Source: an uncultured Saprospiraceae bacterium
GTDB taxonomy: Bacteria > Bacteroidota > Bacteroidia > Chitinophagales > Saprospiraceae
Length of the DNA: 7,054 nt
Assembly: GCA_937127195.1 (NCBI GenBank)
Contig: CAKZLT010000448.1
Span: 1 to 7,054, forward strand
Direction: 5' to 3'
Part shown: in pieces, positions 1 to 5,951 of the stretch
How positions within the stretch are numbered: the stretch's first letter is position 1
Layout: each line of letters opens with the position of its first letter
Position numbers and translations under genes: made by a program
The notes under the pieces: model-generated
Seen by the model: the letters and a program-made list of their open reading frames with translations, nothing else
Database searches by the model: none
Told to the model about the DNA's origin: nothing

Positions 1-131
1 AAGAAGGTAATTATATTATTAATCCTGGACCAGATACTTTTGTTCGGAATGATATGAGACTGGTGGTTTTAGGTAATCGTTTTCAGATGAAGAAGTTTAG
101 AAAAGTGATGCTAAAAAAGGGTGATTTTTAG
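1..131 (+). CDS. C-terminal end of a TrkA-C/RCK-domain protein (partial)
   Basis: This is the 3' end of a gene that begins before the window. The reading frame starts at base 3 and stops at TAG 129-131, giving about 42 residues. The visible peptide has the pattern I-N-P-G-P-D-T, about ten residues, then LVVLGN and an amphipathic Lys/Arg-rich helix. That matches the end of TrkA-C (RCK C-terminal) domains, where an NPxPDT turn precedes a 'gD-x-L-hydrophobic-VlG' strand and a final helix. Such domains bind ligands and regulate potassium channels, Trk/Ktr uptake systems and some other ion transporters. The acidic residue usually found before the VLG strand is replaced here (NDMRL). The parent protein type (channel, Trk subunit or antiporter) cannot be told from this fragment. 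The gene is convergent with the next one and shares its terminator. Confidence 0.6.
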   Translation, partial: EGNYIINPGPDTFVRNDMRLVVLGNRFQMKKFRKVMLKKGDF

Positions 132-169
132 AAAAAAGAGGCTATTAATCCATAAACAGCCTCTTTTTT
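132..169. terminator. Bidirectional intrinsic terminator between convergent genes
   Basis: A perfect 12-bp stem (132-143 with 158-169) has an AGAGGCT core flanked by six A on the left and six T on the right, with a 14-nt loop. It starts one base after the plus-strand stop codon and ends two bases before the stop codon of the minus-strand gene at 172. The A-tract and T-tract make it usable from both sides. Confidence 0.9.
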
Positions 170-171
170 GT

Positions 172-1776
172 CTAAAATTGGTAATTCAATCCTAATCTAA
201 TGGTTTGTTCTGTAAGGAAATCACGTTTGCCTTGTCGCTGATTTGGATTATTATTTTTATTGTAATTATCATCAAAGTTATGTTGATAAGCCAAAGAGGC
301 TCTGACGCTCCAGTGTTGAAAAAGTTGATAGTTAGCTCCGACACTTCCAAAAAGTCCGATTGACTGTTCTTTGATATGACTATCATCATCTAAAATATTA
401 TTGACATTTAAATTTTCTTGATTAAAATTTTGAGCCATAATATCTATATCAAATGTTTTGATTTCCATCAAATTGAGTTGCACACCTAATTGAGTAAACC
501 ATTGAAATTTCTTCTTTCCAAAAAGATATTCGATGGCTAAAGGAATTTGGGTTTGTTCAATTTCTTGTCGTGCTAGAATTTCAACAGACAAGACCTCTCC
601 GTCATTTAATCTTTGATTTATAGGAAATTCAAGAGTGAAATTAATGGTTTTATTGACCAATGGAGAGAGTTTATCAAACGTCAAATCATTTGCGATTGAA
701 TTGTTGGGAAGCGTATATTCATTAGCTGAATTATAGATGTTATTTGAATTAATCTCAAATCTTGACCTAGCTTCTGCTCGTCGAATTCCTGTTGAAATTC
801 TCCAATTTGGACTCCAACTATAGCCCAATATCAAACCATGAGAATGATTTCTTATCATATTCAAATTATCTTTAGTCGGCAAACTATTAGCATCCTGAAG
901 TTCAATGTCATAAGGGATAATGATATTTGAAAAGCTATACTCATAACCAAGAGAAAATGAACCTAATTTTATTTTAGAAGCAGGTTTTGTAATGTATTGT
1001 TCTGGATGTAGCATCGTTATTTTAGCATATGCAAAAGGCTTTATAGCCAGTTTTTTTGAAATTAACGGTCGGAAGTCTAAATTTTTGAGCTTAGAAATTA
1101 TTGACTTAGATGGATTTTTTTTACCTGTTTTTTGGTTAACTAAATCCTTCTGATTAGCCTTATTATTTTGCCTATTTAATGATATAGTCGAATTAGGAGT
1201 TGTTTTTTCTTCCTTTGACTTTGTAATGATTTCCTGTATTTCCTGTTCCTTTGTTTTGATTGATGGTTTTTCTTTCTTTAAAATACTTTCCTTTTTGGCT
1301 TGTCTTTTCCTTTTGCTTTCTTTTATTTTAGTAGAATTATTATTTGAAATACGATGATTGGAATTGGTTTCAATACTAGACGTGTTATTTTGAATAATCT
1401 CATTATCAGGTAAATCTACGGTTTCTTCTGATGGTGTGTTGATAGATGGATTTTCATTTTTAGATAATAATGGATTATTAGTAGAAGTGTTAGGATAAGT
1501 TGTTTCCTTGGTGATATTTTCTGTTATGATATATTCTTGGAGCGTGTGTATTTCATTTTTTAAATAAAAAGTATAAACGACCAAAGCAGTCAAAGCTACG
1601 CCCATAACACCAGTCAAAATTGAGATTGGTGTTACCCAAGTAGTTTTTGGATACTTTGGAAAAGTAGGTTGAATATTTTCGAAAGGCGCTTTGCCTAGTT
1701 TGTCCCAATCATCACCTGATGAGTCAAAGTTATTCAACTTTTTATTGAAAAAATTATCTAAATTATTATTTTCCAT
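172..1776 (-). CDS. Putative dual membrane-spanning anti-sigma factor (inner-membrane helix plus outer-membrane beta-barrel)
   Basis: The protein has 534 residues and no N-terminal signal peptide. Residues 1-47 are a short, charged, presumably cytoplasmic segment with a DDWDKL motif, like the Trp-Asp region in small Bacteroidota anti-sigma-like proteins. Residues 48-71 form one hydrophobic helix. Residues 72-245 are a low-complexity Lys/Asn/Ser/Thr/Glu-rich linker, very basic around 150-175. Residues 246-534 alternate aromatic and polar residues in many predicted strands (for example SFSLGYEYSF, GLILGYSW, GLFGSVGANYQL) and end in LGLNYQF, with the terminal Phe typical of outer-membrane barrels. 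This layout fits the dual membrane-spanning anti-sigma (Dma) type known in Bacteroides: the N-terminus would hold a sigma factor and the barrel would report on the outer membrane. The likely partner is the ECF sigma factor at 3137-3676, two genes upstream on the same strand. Function is inferred from architecture and context; a plain membrane-tethered porin-like protein is the alternative. Confidence 0.68.
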   Translation of the reverse strand: MENNNLDNFFNKKLNNFDSSGDDWDKLGKAPFENIQPTFPKYPKTTWVTPISILTGVMGVALTALVVYTFYLKNEIHTLQEYIITENITKETTYPNTSTNNPLLSKNENPSINTPSEETVDLPDNEIIQNNTSSIETNSNHRISNNNSTKIKESKRKRQAKKESILKKEKPSIKTKEQEIQEIITKSKEEKTTPNSTISLNRQNNKANQKDLVNQKTGKKNPSKSIISKLKNLDFRPLISKKLAIKPFAYAKITMLHPEQYITKPASKIKLGSFSLGYEYSFSNIIIPYDIELQDANSLPTKDNLNMIRNHSHGLILGYSWSPNWRISTGIRRAEARSRFEINSNNIYNSANEYTLPNNSIANDLTFDKLSPLVNKTINFTLEFPINQRLNDGEVLSVEILARQEIEQTQIPLAIEYLFGKKKFQWFTQLGVQLNLMEIKTFDIDIMAQNFNQENLNVNNILDDDSHIKEQSIGLFGSVGANYQLFQHWSVRASLAYQHNFDDNYNKNNNPNQRQGKRDFLTEQTIRLGLNYQF

Positions 1777-1837
1777 TATATTTTTATCGTAAAATTTTTG
1801 CTATAAAAAAAGTTTTATTTGGCTTCTTTGATGAGGA

Positions 1838-1950
1838 AAACTCAAAGAATCTTTATTATAAAAAATTGAAACTCAAAGACTTTGAACCACAAAAGAAAAA
1901 GATTTTACAAAATATATCTTTTGTATTCTTTGCATCTTTTGTGGTTCAAA
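1838..1950. repeat. Intergenic repeat cluster with a 16-bp inverted repeat; possible terminator of the peroxidase gene
   Basis: The 178-nt gap between two minus-strand genes is rich in short repeats. An 11-bp direct repeat AAACTCAAAGA occurs at 1838-1848 and 1869-1879, 31 bp apart. A 13-bp dyad TCAAAG-A-CTTTGA lies at 1873-1885. A perfect 16-bp inverted repeat pairs 1881-1896 with 1935-1950, its right arm containing CTTTTGTGGTTCAAA. The 38 nt between the arms hold further CTTTTGTATT/CTTTGCAT units. The right arm resembles the 'CTTTGTG..CTTTGTGGTT' repeats often seen between genes in Bacteroidota; that likeness is from memory. The inverted repeat ends four bases from the peroxidase stop codon, so its hairpin could end or stabilise that mRNA. 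No convincing TAnnTTTG promoter for the downstream gene is visible here. Confidence 0.65.
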
Positions 1951-1954
1951 AAAA

Positions 1955-3115
1955 TTACTGAATATTGCCACCTACAGGCAATTTACTAGGAACAGATTCT
2001 GGTACTGTTTTATCAAAACTGTCATCACTTAAAGCTCTTAGAAAAGCGATAATTTCATCATGGTCATTGCCACGTAGATTTAAGTTTCGTATATCATTAT
2101 CTAAGTCTCGAGCATCTAATTGATTATTAATTCTATTTTCTCTTCCTTGGGAAGCATCTTCATAGAATTCTAAGACATCTTCGAGACTTTCGAATTGACC
2201 ATTGTGCATATAAGGAGCCGTAAATGTTAAGTTTCTGAGTGTAGGTGTTCTAAAATCAAAATCTCCAGTAGCACCTTCATCTGTAACTAAATTATGATTA
2301 GGAACACCAATAGTATGTAATTCATAATCAGAAAACATCGCTCCTCCATGACAATCAGCACAACCAATAGCCACAAATCTATTCATTCCATCAATCTCTT
2401 GATTACTCAAAGCATTATCATCACCACGCATATATTGGTCAAAACGGCTATTGTTAGCCATAATTGTTCTCTCAAAAGTAGCAATTGCTTTTCCAATTCG
2501 ATCTTCGGTAATACCTTCAGAACCAAAAGCAGCCGTAAACAAAGATTTATATTGAGGGATATTATTTAAACGATTAATTAATGTGTCAATAATAGCCGTT
2601 TCACTAATTAACTCTCCGCGCATTTCTTCTTTAGAAAGCATCGGATGAATAGCTTGTAATTCTAAACTTTTGACCCTATTGTCCCAAAACATAGGAGCAT
2701 CGCTGTGTGAATAATTACCATCATTGTCAATTCCATTAAATCCAGTATTGATGATGGTTGGTGCATTTCTTTTTACTAAAGTTCCGCCTGTTCTGTTAAT
2801 TCCAAGACCTACTCCGCCAACACCTAATGGTAAATCTATACCATCAGCGTATCCAAAATCTGGGTGATGACAAGAGACACAAGCAATATCTTTTTTTCCA
2901 GACATAATTGGATCCCAAAATAGCATTTTGCCTAAATTGGTTTTTTCAACGGAATAAGGATTGTCAGCAGGATAATCTTGAGTCATTGGTAAAGCACTGA
3001 TCTCATCTTCTACATTACCGTTGTTTGGACCTCCTCTTCTAGGGCCTTCATTGATATCACACGAAGCCAAGACAGTAATAACTGCTAATAAGAAACTTAA
3101 ATTTTTAATGTTCAT
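1955..3115 (-). CDS. Di-heme cytochrome c peroxidase / MauG-family lipoprotein
   Basis: This 386-residue exported heme protein would reduce H2O2 in the periplasm with electrons from a cytochrome, or perform a MauG-like oxidation. A lipoprotein signal runs to the lipobox LASC with C19 as the lipidated residue. Two c-type heme sites follow: CVSCH (C79-C82-H83), the N-terminal peroxidatic heme, and CADCH (C252-C255-H256), the electron-accepting heme. Other family marks are LGKMLFWDP (61-69), FWDNR with the inter-heme Trp at W144, Q154, the probable catalytic acid E164 (20 residues after W144, as E114 follows W94 in Pseudomonas CCP), and RTPTLRN...PYMHNG (289-306). Fourteen residues after H304, where classical CCP has its axial Met, there is Y318, as in MauG. 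The H83-W144 spacing is about 22 residues longer than in Pseudomonas CCP because of a Gly-rich insert near 98-115. The gene starts 21 nt after the sigma-factor stop, so it is probably co-transcribed. The family is clear; the substrate is not. Confidence 0.93.
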   Translation of the reverse strand: MNIKNLSFLLAVITVLASCDINEGPRRGGPNNGNVEDEISALPMTQDYPADNPYSVEKTNLGKMLFWDPIMSGKKDIACVSCHHPDFGYADGIDLPLGVGGVGLGINRTGGTLVKRNAPTIINTGFNGIDNDGNYSHSDAPMFWDNRVKSLELQAIHPMLSKEEMRGELISETAIIDTLINRLNNIPQYKSLFTAAFGSEGITEDRIGKAIATFERTIMANNSRFDQYMRGDDNALSNQEIDGMNRFVAIGCADCHGGAMFSDYELHTIGVPNHNLVTDEGATGDFDFRTPTLRNLTFTAPYMHNGQFESLEDVLEFYEDASQGRENRINNQLDARDLDNDIRNLNLRGNDHDEIIAFLRALSDDSFDKTVPESVPSKLPVGGNIQ

Positions 3116-3136
3116 CTGTTTAGTTTTTCATTCTAT

Positions 3137-3676
3137 TTAAAACAAAACCAGTAGTTGTTTTTTTAATAATTTTCTAGCCTTAGTCAATTGCGACCTTGAA
3201 GCACTTGCAGTAATCCCTAATTCTGCCGCAATTTCCTTATGCGAATAGCCTTCGATTGCATACATATTGAAAACTACTCGATAGCCAGAGGGTAATTTTT
3301 GTATCAAAGCCGTGAGCTCTTTTGCTGTGATTTGCTCTAATGCATTTTCAGAAATATCTAAATTATTCGTAGCTACATCCAAATCTTCAAAAGACTGCTG
3401 CCAATGATTTTTCTTTAAATATCGTAGCGCAGCATTTACCATCACGCGATTTGACCAAGTATTAAATGATGCTCTTTTTGCGTCAAACTGTTTCAAATCT
3501 TTAAAAACAGCCATAAGACCTTCTTGTAAAATATCCTTTGCCTCTGTACGATTTCGACCATATCGAAGACACAAACGACCCCATCTTTGCTCGTATTTTT
3601 CATACAAAGCTAGTTGAGCACGCTCATTTCCTTTGAGTATTCGCTTGATTAGATAATTATCGTCAGTCAAATTCAT
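3137..3676 (-). CDS. ECF-family RNA polymerase sigma factor
   Basis: This 179-residue protein has the normal length and two-domain layout of extracytoplasmic-function sigma factors. Region 2 spans about residues 10-90: LYEKYEQRWGRLCLRYGRN, then the DILQEGLMAVFKDLKQFD helix that contacts core polymerase and the -10 region, then FNTWSNRVMVNAALRYLKK. A short acidic linker (96-113) precedes region 4 at 115-175: LPSGYRVVFNMYAIEGYSHKEIA followed by the helix-turn-helix ELGITASASRSQLTKARKLL, which reads the -35-like element. The wording (LP.GYR.VFN.Y..EGY.H.EIA) is typical of Bacteroidota ECF factors often paired with membrane-bound regulators. It is the first gene of a minus-strand block with the di-heme peroxidase and the beta-barrel anti-sigma candidate, which suggests it responds to an envelope signal. 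The ATG at 3676 is the only sensible start. No clear Shine-Dalgarno or promoter is seen upstream. Confidence 0.95.
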   Translation of the reverse strand: MNLTDDNYLIKRILKGNERAQLALYEKYEQRWGRLCLRYGRNRTEAKDILQEGLMAVFKDLKQFDAKRASFNTWSNRVMVNAALRYLKKNHWQQSFEDLDVATNNLDISENALEQITAKELTALIQKLPSGYRVVFNMYAIEGYSHKEIAAELGITASASRSQLTKARKLLKKQLLVLF

Positions 3677-4056
3677 TCAATTATTGGTCTTTCTTAAGTT
3701 GGTCTATTAGTATATGTATCAAAAGTGAAGAAAACGCTTCTTCATGTTTTGATTTTTTTTAAAAAAAAATACTTTTTAAAATTGAATTTAGAAATATTAG
3801 AGAATCAATAGTGTCTTAAATTATTGATTACTAAAGGATTAGTTTTTAAGTAGAAAGAAAATAATATTTACTTTTTTTTATAAAAAAGATAGATAGTAGT
3901 AAAAAATTACTCTTGTTGTAGATTATTTGTAGTAGAAAAGTATGAATTAAACTATAGAAAGAATGTAAATATTGTATTGAATAGGAGAGGTTTTAATTTT
4001 TAGTGTGATTATAATTATGATAGATGTAACTAAAATTGAACGAAACTAAGAACGCC
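3677..4056. other. Gene-free AT-rich region upstream of the sigma factor
   Basis: These 380 nt hold no open reading frame worth reporting; the few ATG codons run into stops within about ten codons. The region is very A+T-rich, with T8A9 at 3753-3769 and several further A or T runs that may make the DNA bent. It is the leader and promoter region of the minus-strand sigma-factor block. No full TAnnTTTG match is found on the minus strand; the nearest is CACTTTTG (complement of 3720-3727), one mismatch and without a -33 TTG at the right distance. An ECF-type self-promoter would not need to match that consensus. Confidence 0.6.
3718..3753 (+). terminator. Hairpin followed by T8 in the sigma-factor leader; orphan terminator-like structure
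   Basis: The 7-bp arm ATCAAAA (3718-3724) pairs with TTTTGAT (3747-3753). The stem continues, with one bulged base (3746) and one G-T pair, through GTGAAG (3725-3730) against CTTCAT (3740-3745), leaving a 9-nt loop. Eight T follow on the plus strand (3753-3760), giving terminator geometry for rightward transcription. No plus-strand gene ends here, so it could stop antisense transcription of the sigma block. On the minus strand the same hairpin would lie in the sigma-factor 5' leader, about 40 nt before the ATG. Confidence 0.45.
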
Positions 4057-4103
4057 AAAAGCCAGAGCACTTGAAATTTAAATTTTCAAATGCTCTGGCT
4101 TTT
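4057..4103 (-). terminator. Intrinsic terminator of the LexA-like repressor gene
   Basis: A perfect 13-bp stem pairs AAAAGCCAGAGCA (4057-4069) with TGCTCTGGCTTTT (4091-4103). After one mismatch it extends by six pairs (TTGAAA 4071-4076 with TTTCAA 4084-4089), leaving a small A/T loop. It lies 20 nt after the stop codon of the minus-strand repressor gene. The T-tracts are short (four on the minus strand, five on the plus strand), so it may work in both directions. Confidence 0.85.
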
Positions 4104-4123
4104 TGATGAAAATACTGTTTTGA

Positions 4124-4819
4124 TTAGTTCATTTTATAATTAGTCAAACGACATTTTACTTTATAAATTTCTCGGATTTCACTCAAGTCAACTTCATAAG
4201 GCTTATAAGTAGCTGAGTTATCAGAGATTAAATTAAGGCTCACTAATTGATTATTCGTTTTATTTTGTTGAACACGCTTAGCAACAACAACATCAGTAGC
4301 AATTACATATACTGAATTGTCACGCAAAGGTTCTCCGCGTTCGATTTTTTCACAAACTACAATATCGCCACTCGTAAGTGTTGGCGTCATACTATCTCCT
4401 TCAATTTCGATAGCCACCAAATCTCCTTCTTGACCAGGCACTGAAAAACTTTCTAATATCTCAGTCGCAGGTTCTTGTGCCAACGAATTTCCAGCTAGTG
4501 CTTTGTGTGGTAAAAGCTTAATATTATTACCTCGCCCTTTATCGTTTTTTGAAAAAGTCAAAAGATTACCACCTTCTGCTACCATCATATCGCTCAAGCC
4601 AAATAGGAAATTAGCATTTATACTATAAATTTCAAACAGTTTGTTTAATTGGTCAACGGTAATGTTCCTTTTTCCTTTCAGAATACTATTGATAACATGG
4701 TTATAAGTACCCAAATGTTTTGCTATATCTGATTTACCTTTGATTAAATTGTTTTTTTCTAAATAATCAAAAACTTTGTTAAATCGTTGATTTACAATAT
4801 TATCTGAAAAATCGGCCAT
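4124..4819 (-). CDS. LexA/CI-like self-cleaving repressor (HTH plus S24 peptidase-like domain)
   Basis: This 231-residue DNA-binding repressor joins an N-terminal helix-turn-helix (about 10-75) to a C-terminal S24/LexA-like domain (about 100-225). The recognition unit is SDIAKHLGTYNHVINSILKG, and ITVDQLNKLFEIYSINANFLFG is the usual end of XRE domains in Bacteroidota. In the C-terminal half, KALAGNS contains an Ala-Gly bond (A109-G110). S143 in GDSMTPTL and K181 in VVAKRV are the catalytic dyad. Spacing from the scissile Gly to Ser is 33 residues and from Ser to Lys 38, close to LexA of E. coli (A84-G85, S119, K156), so self-cleavage looks possible. Such proteins are inactivated by RecA filaments after DNA damage, or act as phage-type repressors. 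No phage genes are visible beside it. It is divergent from the glucosaminidase gene across 147 nt and probably controls itself and perhaps that gene. It ends in its own terminator. The family is sure; the regulon is unknown. Confidence 0.9.
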   Translation of the reverse strand: MADFSDNIVNQRFNKVFDYLEKNNLIKGKSDIAKHLGTYNHVINSILKGKRNITVDQLNKLFEIYSINANFLFGLSDMMVAEGGNLLTFSKNDKGRGNNIKLLPHKALAGNSLAQEPATEILESFSVPGQEGDLVAIEIEGDSMTPTLTSGDIVVCEKIERGEPLRDNSVYVIATDVVVAKRVQQNKTNNQLVSLNLISDNSATYKPYEVDLSEIREIYKVKCRLTNYKMN

Positions 4820-4856
4820 AAGAAGTGTATTTTTAAATATGAAACTATTTGGTTTT

Positions 4857-4873
4857 TAAAACAAAAAGTTTTA
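4857..4873. promoter_or_regulatory. Dyad TAAAAC-N5-GTTTTA, candidate operator
   Basis: A 6-bp inverted repeat with an AAAAA centre lies 38 nt upstream of the repressor start. Its arms can be lengthened to nine bases with one mismatch. It sits where autoregulation of the repressor would be expected. The low base complexity makes chance a real possibility. Confidence 0.3.
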
Positions 4874-4934
4874 TAATTGCATTAACAATAAATTTCAAAA
4901 TAAGGTAATAAGAAAATATTTGTGTAATCGTGAA

Positions 4935-4949
4935 AATACTATAAGTATT
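4935..4949. promoter_or_regulatory. Dyad AATACT-ATA-AGTATT, candidate operator before the glucosaminidase gene
   Basis: A perfect 15-bp dyad with 6-bp arms and a 3-nt centre ends 17 nt before the GTG start of the glucosaminidase gene. In this divergent region it is the cleanest symmetric site and could bind the LexA-like repressor dimer. An imperfect -7-like element, AATATTTG (4915-4922, one mismatch to TAnnTTTG), lies just upstream, so a protein bound at the dyad would cover the transcription start. This assignment is inferred from position and symmetry only. Confidence 0.4.
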
Positions 4950-4966
4950 CCACAAAAACAAATAAC

Positions 4967-5779
4967 GTGAGTAGAAATGATAACAAAGTGGTTTCATATT
5001 TTACAAAAAGTTTGAAACGTCATGCTTTTTTTAAAACAAAAGAAAGTATATCAATACAAGGACTGGTAGTTATGGCTCTAAAAGGCATGATGAAACCTTT
5101 GGTAGCAGCTAAAGCGGCATTTTATAGAAATAAAGCACTTCAGGAGTCTATTAGGCAGATTCCGTGGATTCCGATTGGTTTGATTGTGTTGGCAGGTACA
5201 GTACTATTGTATAAGGATTTGAATTTTAATATTAATTTATCTGCACCAACAGGAGGAGGTTCTGGTATTGCTGGAAGTAGTGTGGTTTCTCAGCCAATTA
5301 GTAATCCTAATTCGGATGTGTTTTTTTCTGGTGTTCAAGACCAAAAAAATAGAAATTACATTCGAGCATATTCGGAATTAGCAGTGAATTATCATCGAGC
5401 TTACGGCGTTCCTGCAAGTGTTTTGCTGGCGCAAGCACTAATAGATAGCAATGCTGGCGAAAATGCGGCAGCAACATTAAATAATAATCATTTTGCTATT
5501 CAATGTCATTCTAAAAATTGTAGAAAAGGTCATTGTTCGAGTTTGGAAAAAGGGCAACACAAGGCATTTTATAGAAAATATAAAAGTGTGGATGAGAGTT
5601 GGCGAGCGCATAGTTTGATAATTACTACGGGAAAATATAGAGATTTGACAAGTTATAAGGATTATCAATCATGGGCAAATGGTTTACAGCAATTGAATTT
5701 TAATGAAGCGGATGAATACGCCAAAAGATTGATTGGGCTTATTCAAAATTATCAATTGGAAGCTTTGGATAAAATGTAA
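4967..5779 (+). CDS. Membrane-anchored glucosaminidase-domain (GH73-type) cell-wall protein
   Basis: The 270-residue protein has a cytoplasmic basic N-terminus (1-64), one membrane helix (about 66-82, IPIGLIVLAGTVLLY), a Gly/Ser/Asn-rich spacer (about 92-125) and a periplasmic glucosaminidase domain (about 130-265). That fold cuts peptidoglycan glycan chains at N-acetylglucosamine. Family marks are YGVPASVLLAQALIDSNAG (146-164), NNNHFAIQC (172-180) and the KYKSVDESWRAHS segment (204-216). In most members the acid after 'AL(L/I)' is the catalytic Glu (LxEsxxG); here it is D160, so activity may be altered. Three cysteines (C180, C185, C190) follow in a CRKGHC context, a trait I recall from Bacteroidota homologues. 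Translation starts at GTG 4967: an in-frame stop lies at 4931, the ATG at 4977 is out of frame, and the next in-frame ATG (5072, residue 36) would remove a well-conserved-looking basic segment. The gene is divergent from the LexA-like repressor, which may regulate it. Confidence 0.88.
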   Translation: MSRNDNKVVSYFTKSLKRHAFFKTKESISIQGLVVMALKGMMKPLVAAKAAFYRNKALQESIRQIPWIPIGLIVLAGTVLLYKDLNFNINLSAPTGGGSGIAGSSVVSQPISNPNSDVFFSGVQDQKNRNYIRAYSELAVNYHRAYGVPASVLLAQALIDSNAGENAAATLNNNHFAIQCHSKNCRKGHCSSLEKGQHKAFYRKYKSVDESWRAHSLIITTGKYRDLTSYKDYQSWANGLQQLNFNEADEYAKRLIGLIQNYQLEALDKM

Positions 5780-5874
5780 GACTAAGTAATCACCTTCTTA
5801 CTACATATATATGTGTATTGAAAAAATAAAAGTTTCCAAAAAAAAAGAATTTTAGTATAGCATATTAGGTTTCT

Positions 5875-5910
5875 AGCCATTTTCTAGCCATAGAAAATGG
5901 CTTTTCTTTT
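5875..5910 (+). terminator. Intrinsic terminator downstream of the glucosaminidase gene
   Basis: A perfect 12-bp stem (AGCCATTTTCTA 5875-5886 with TAGAAAATGGCT 5891-5902) closes a GCCA loop and is followed by TTTCTTTT. It lies 95 nt after the stop codon. The left arm and loop contain a near-tandem duplication of TTCTAGCCAT. Between the stop codon and the hairpin (5780-5874) there is only AT-rich sequence with an A10 run. Confidence 0.88.
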
Positions 5911-5951
5911 TATTGTTTTCAAATATCCTTTTATTGTAAAATTTTAAATAT

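Noticed and set aside
192..389. 65-residue minus-strand reading frame
   Set aside because: It lies wholly inside the beta-barrel gene in another frame and has no family-like composition.
2348..2569. 73-residue plus-strand reading frame
   Set aside because: It is antisense to the heme peroxidase gene, whose motifs are clear; the peptide is Ser/Thr/Ile-rich as expected for an antisense shadow.
3720..3727. Minus-strand CACTTTTG as the -7 element of the sigma-factor block
   Set aside because: It has one mismatch, lies within the hairpin stem and has no TTG at the proper upstream distance.
4977..4979. ATG as start of the glucosaminidase gene
   Set aside because: It is out of frame with the glucosaminidase domain; GTG 4967 is in frame.
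5477..5668. 63-residue minus-strand reading frame
   Set aside because: It is antisense to the glucosaminidase domain and shows no motif of its own.
4124..5779. Prophage remnant
   Set aside because: The CI/LexA-like repressor and a wall hydrolase recall a phage pair, but the hydrolase has a membrane anchor and a Bacteroidota housekeeping-type domain, and no integrase, att site or structural gene is visible.
5811..5855. Small plus-strand reading frame of 14 codons after the glucosaminidase gene
   Set aside because: It is Lys-rich, short, lies in an A-run before the terminator and has no support.
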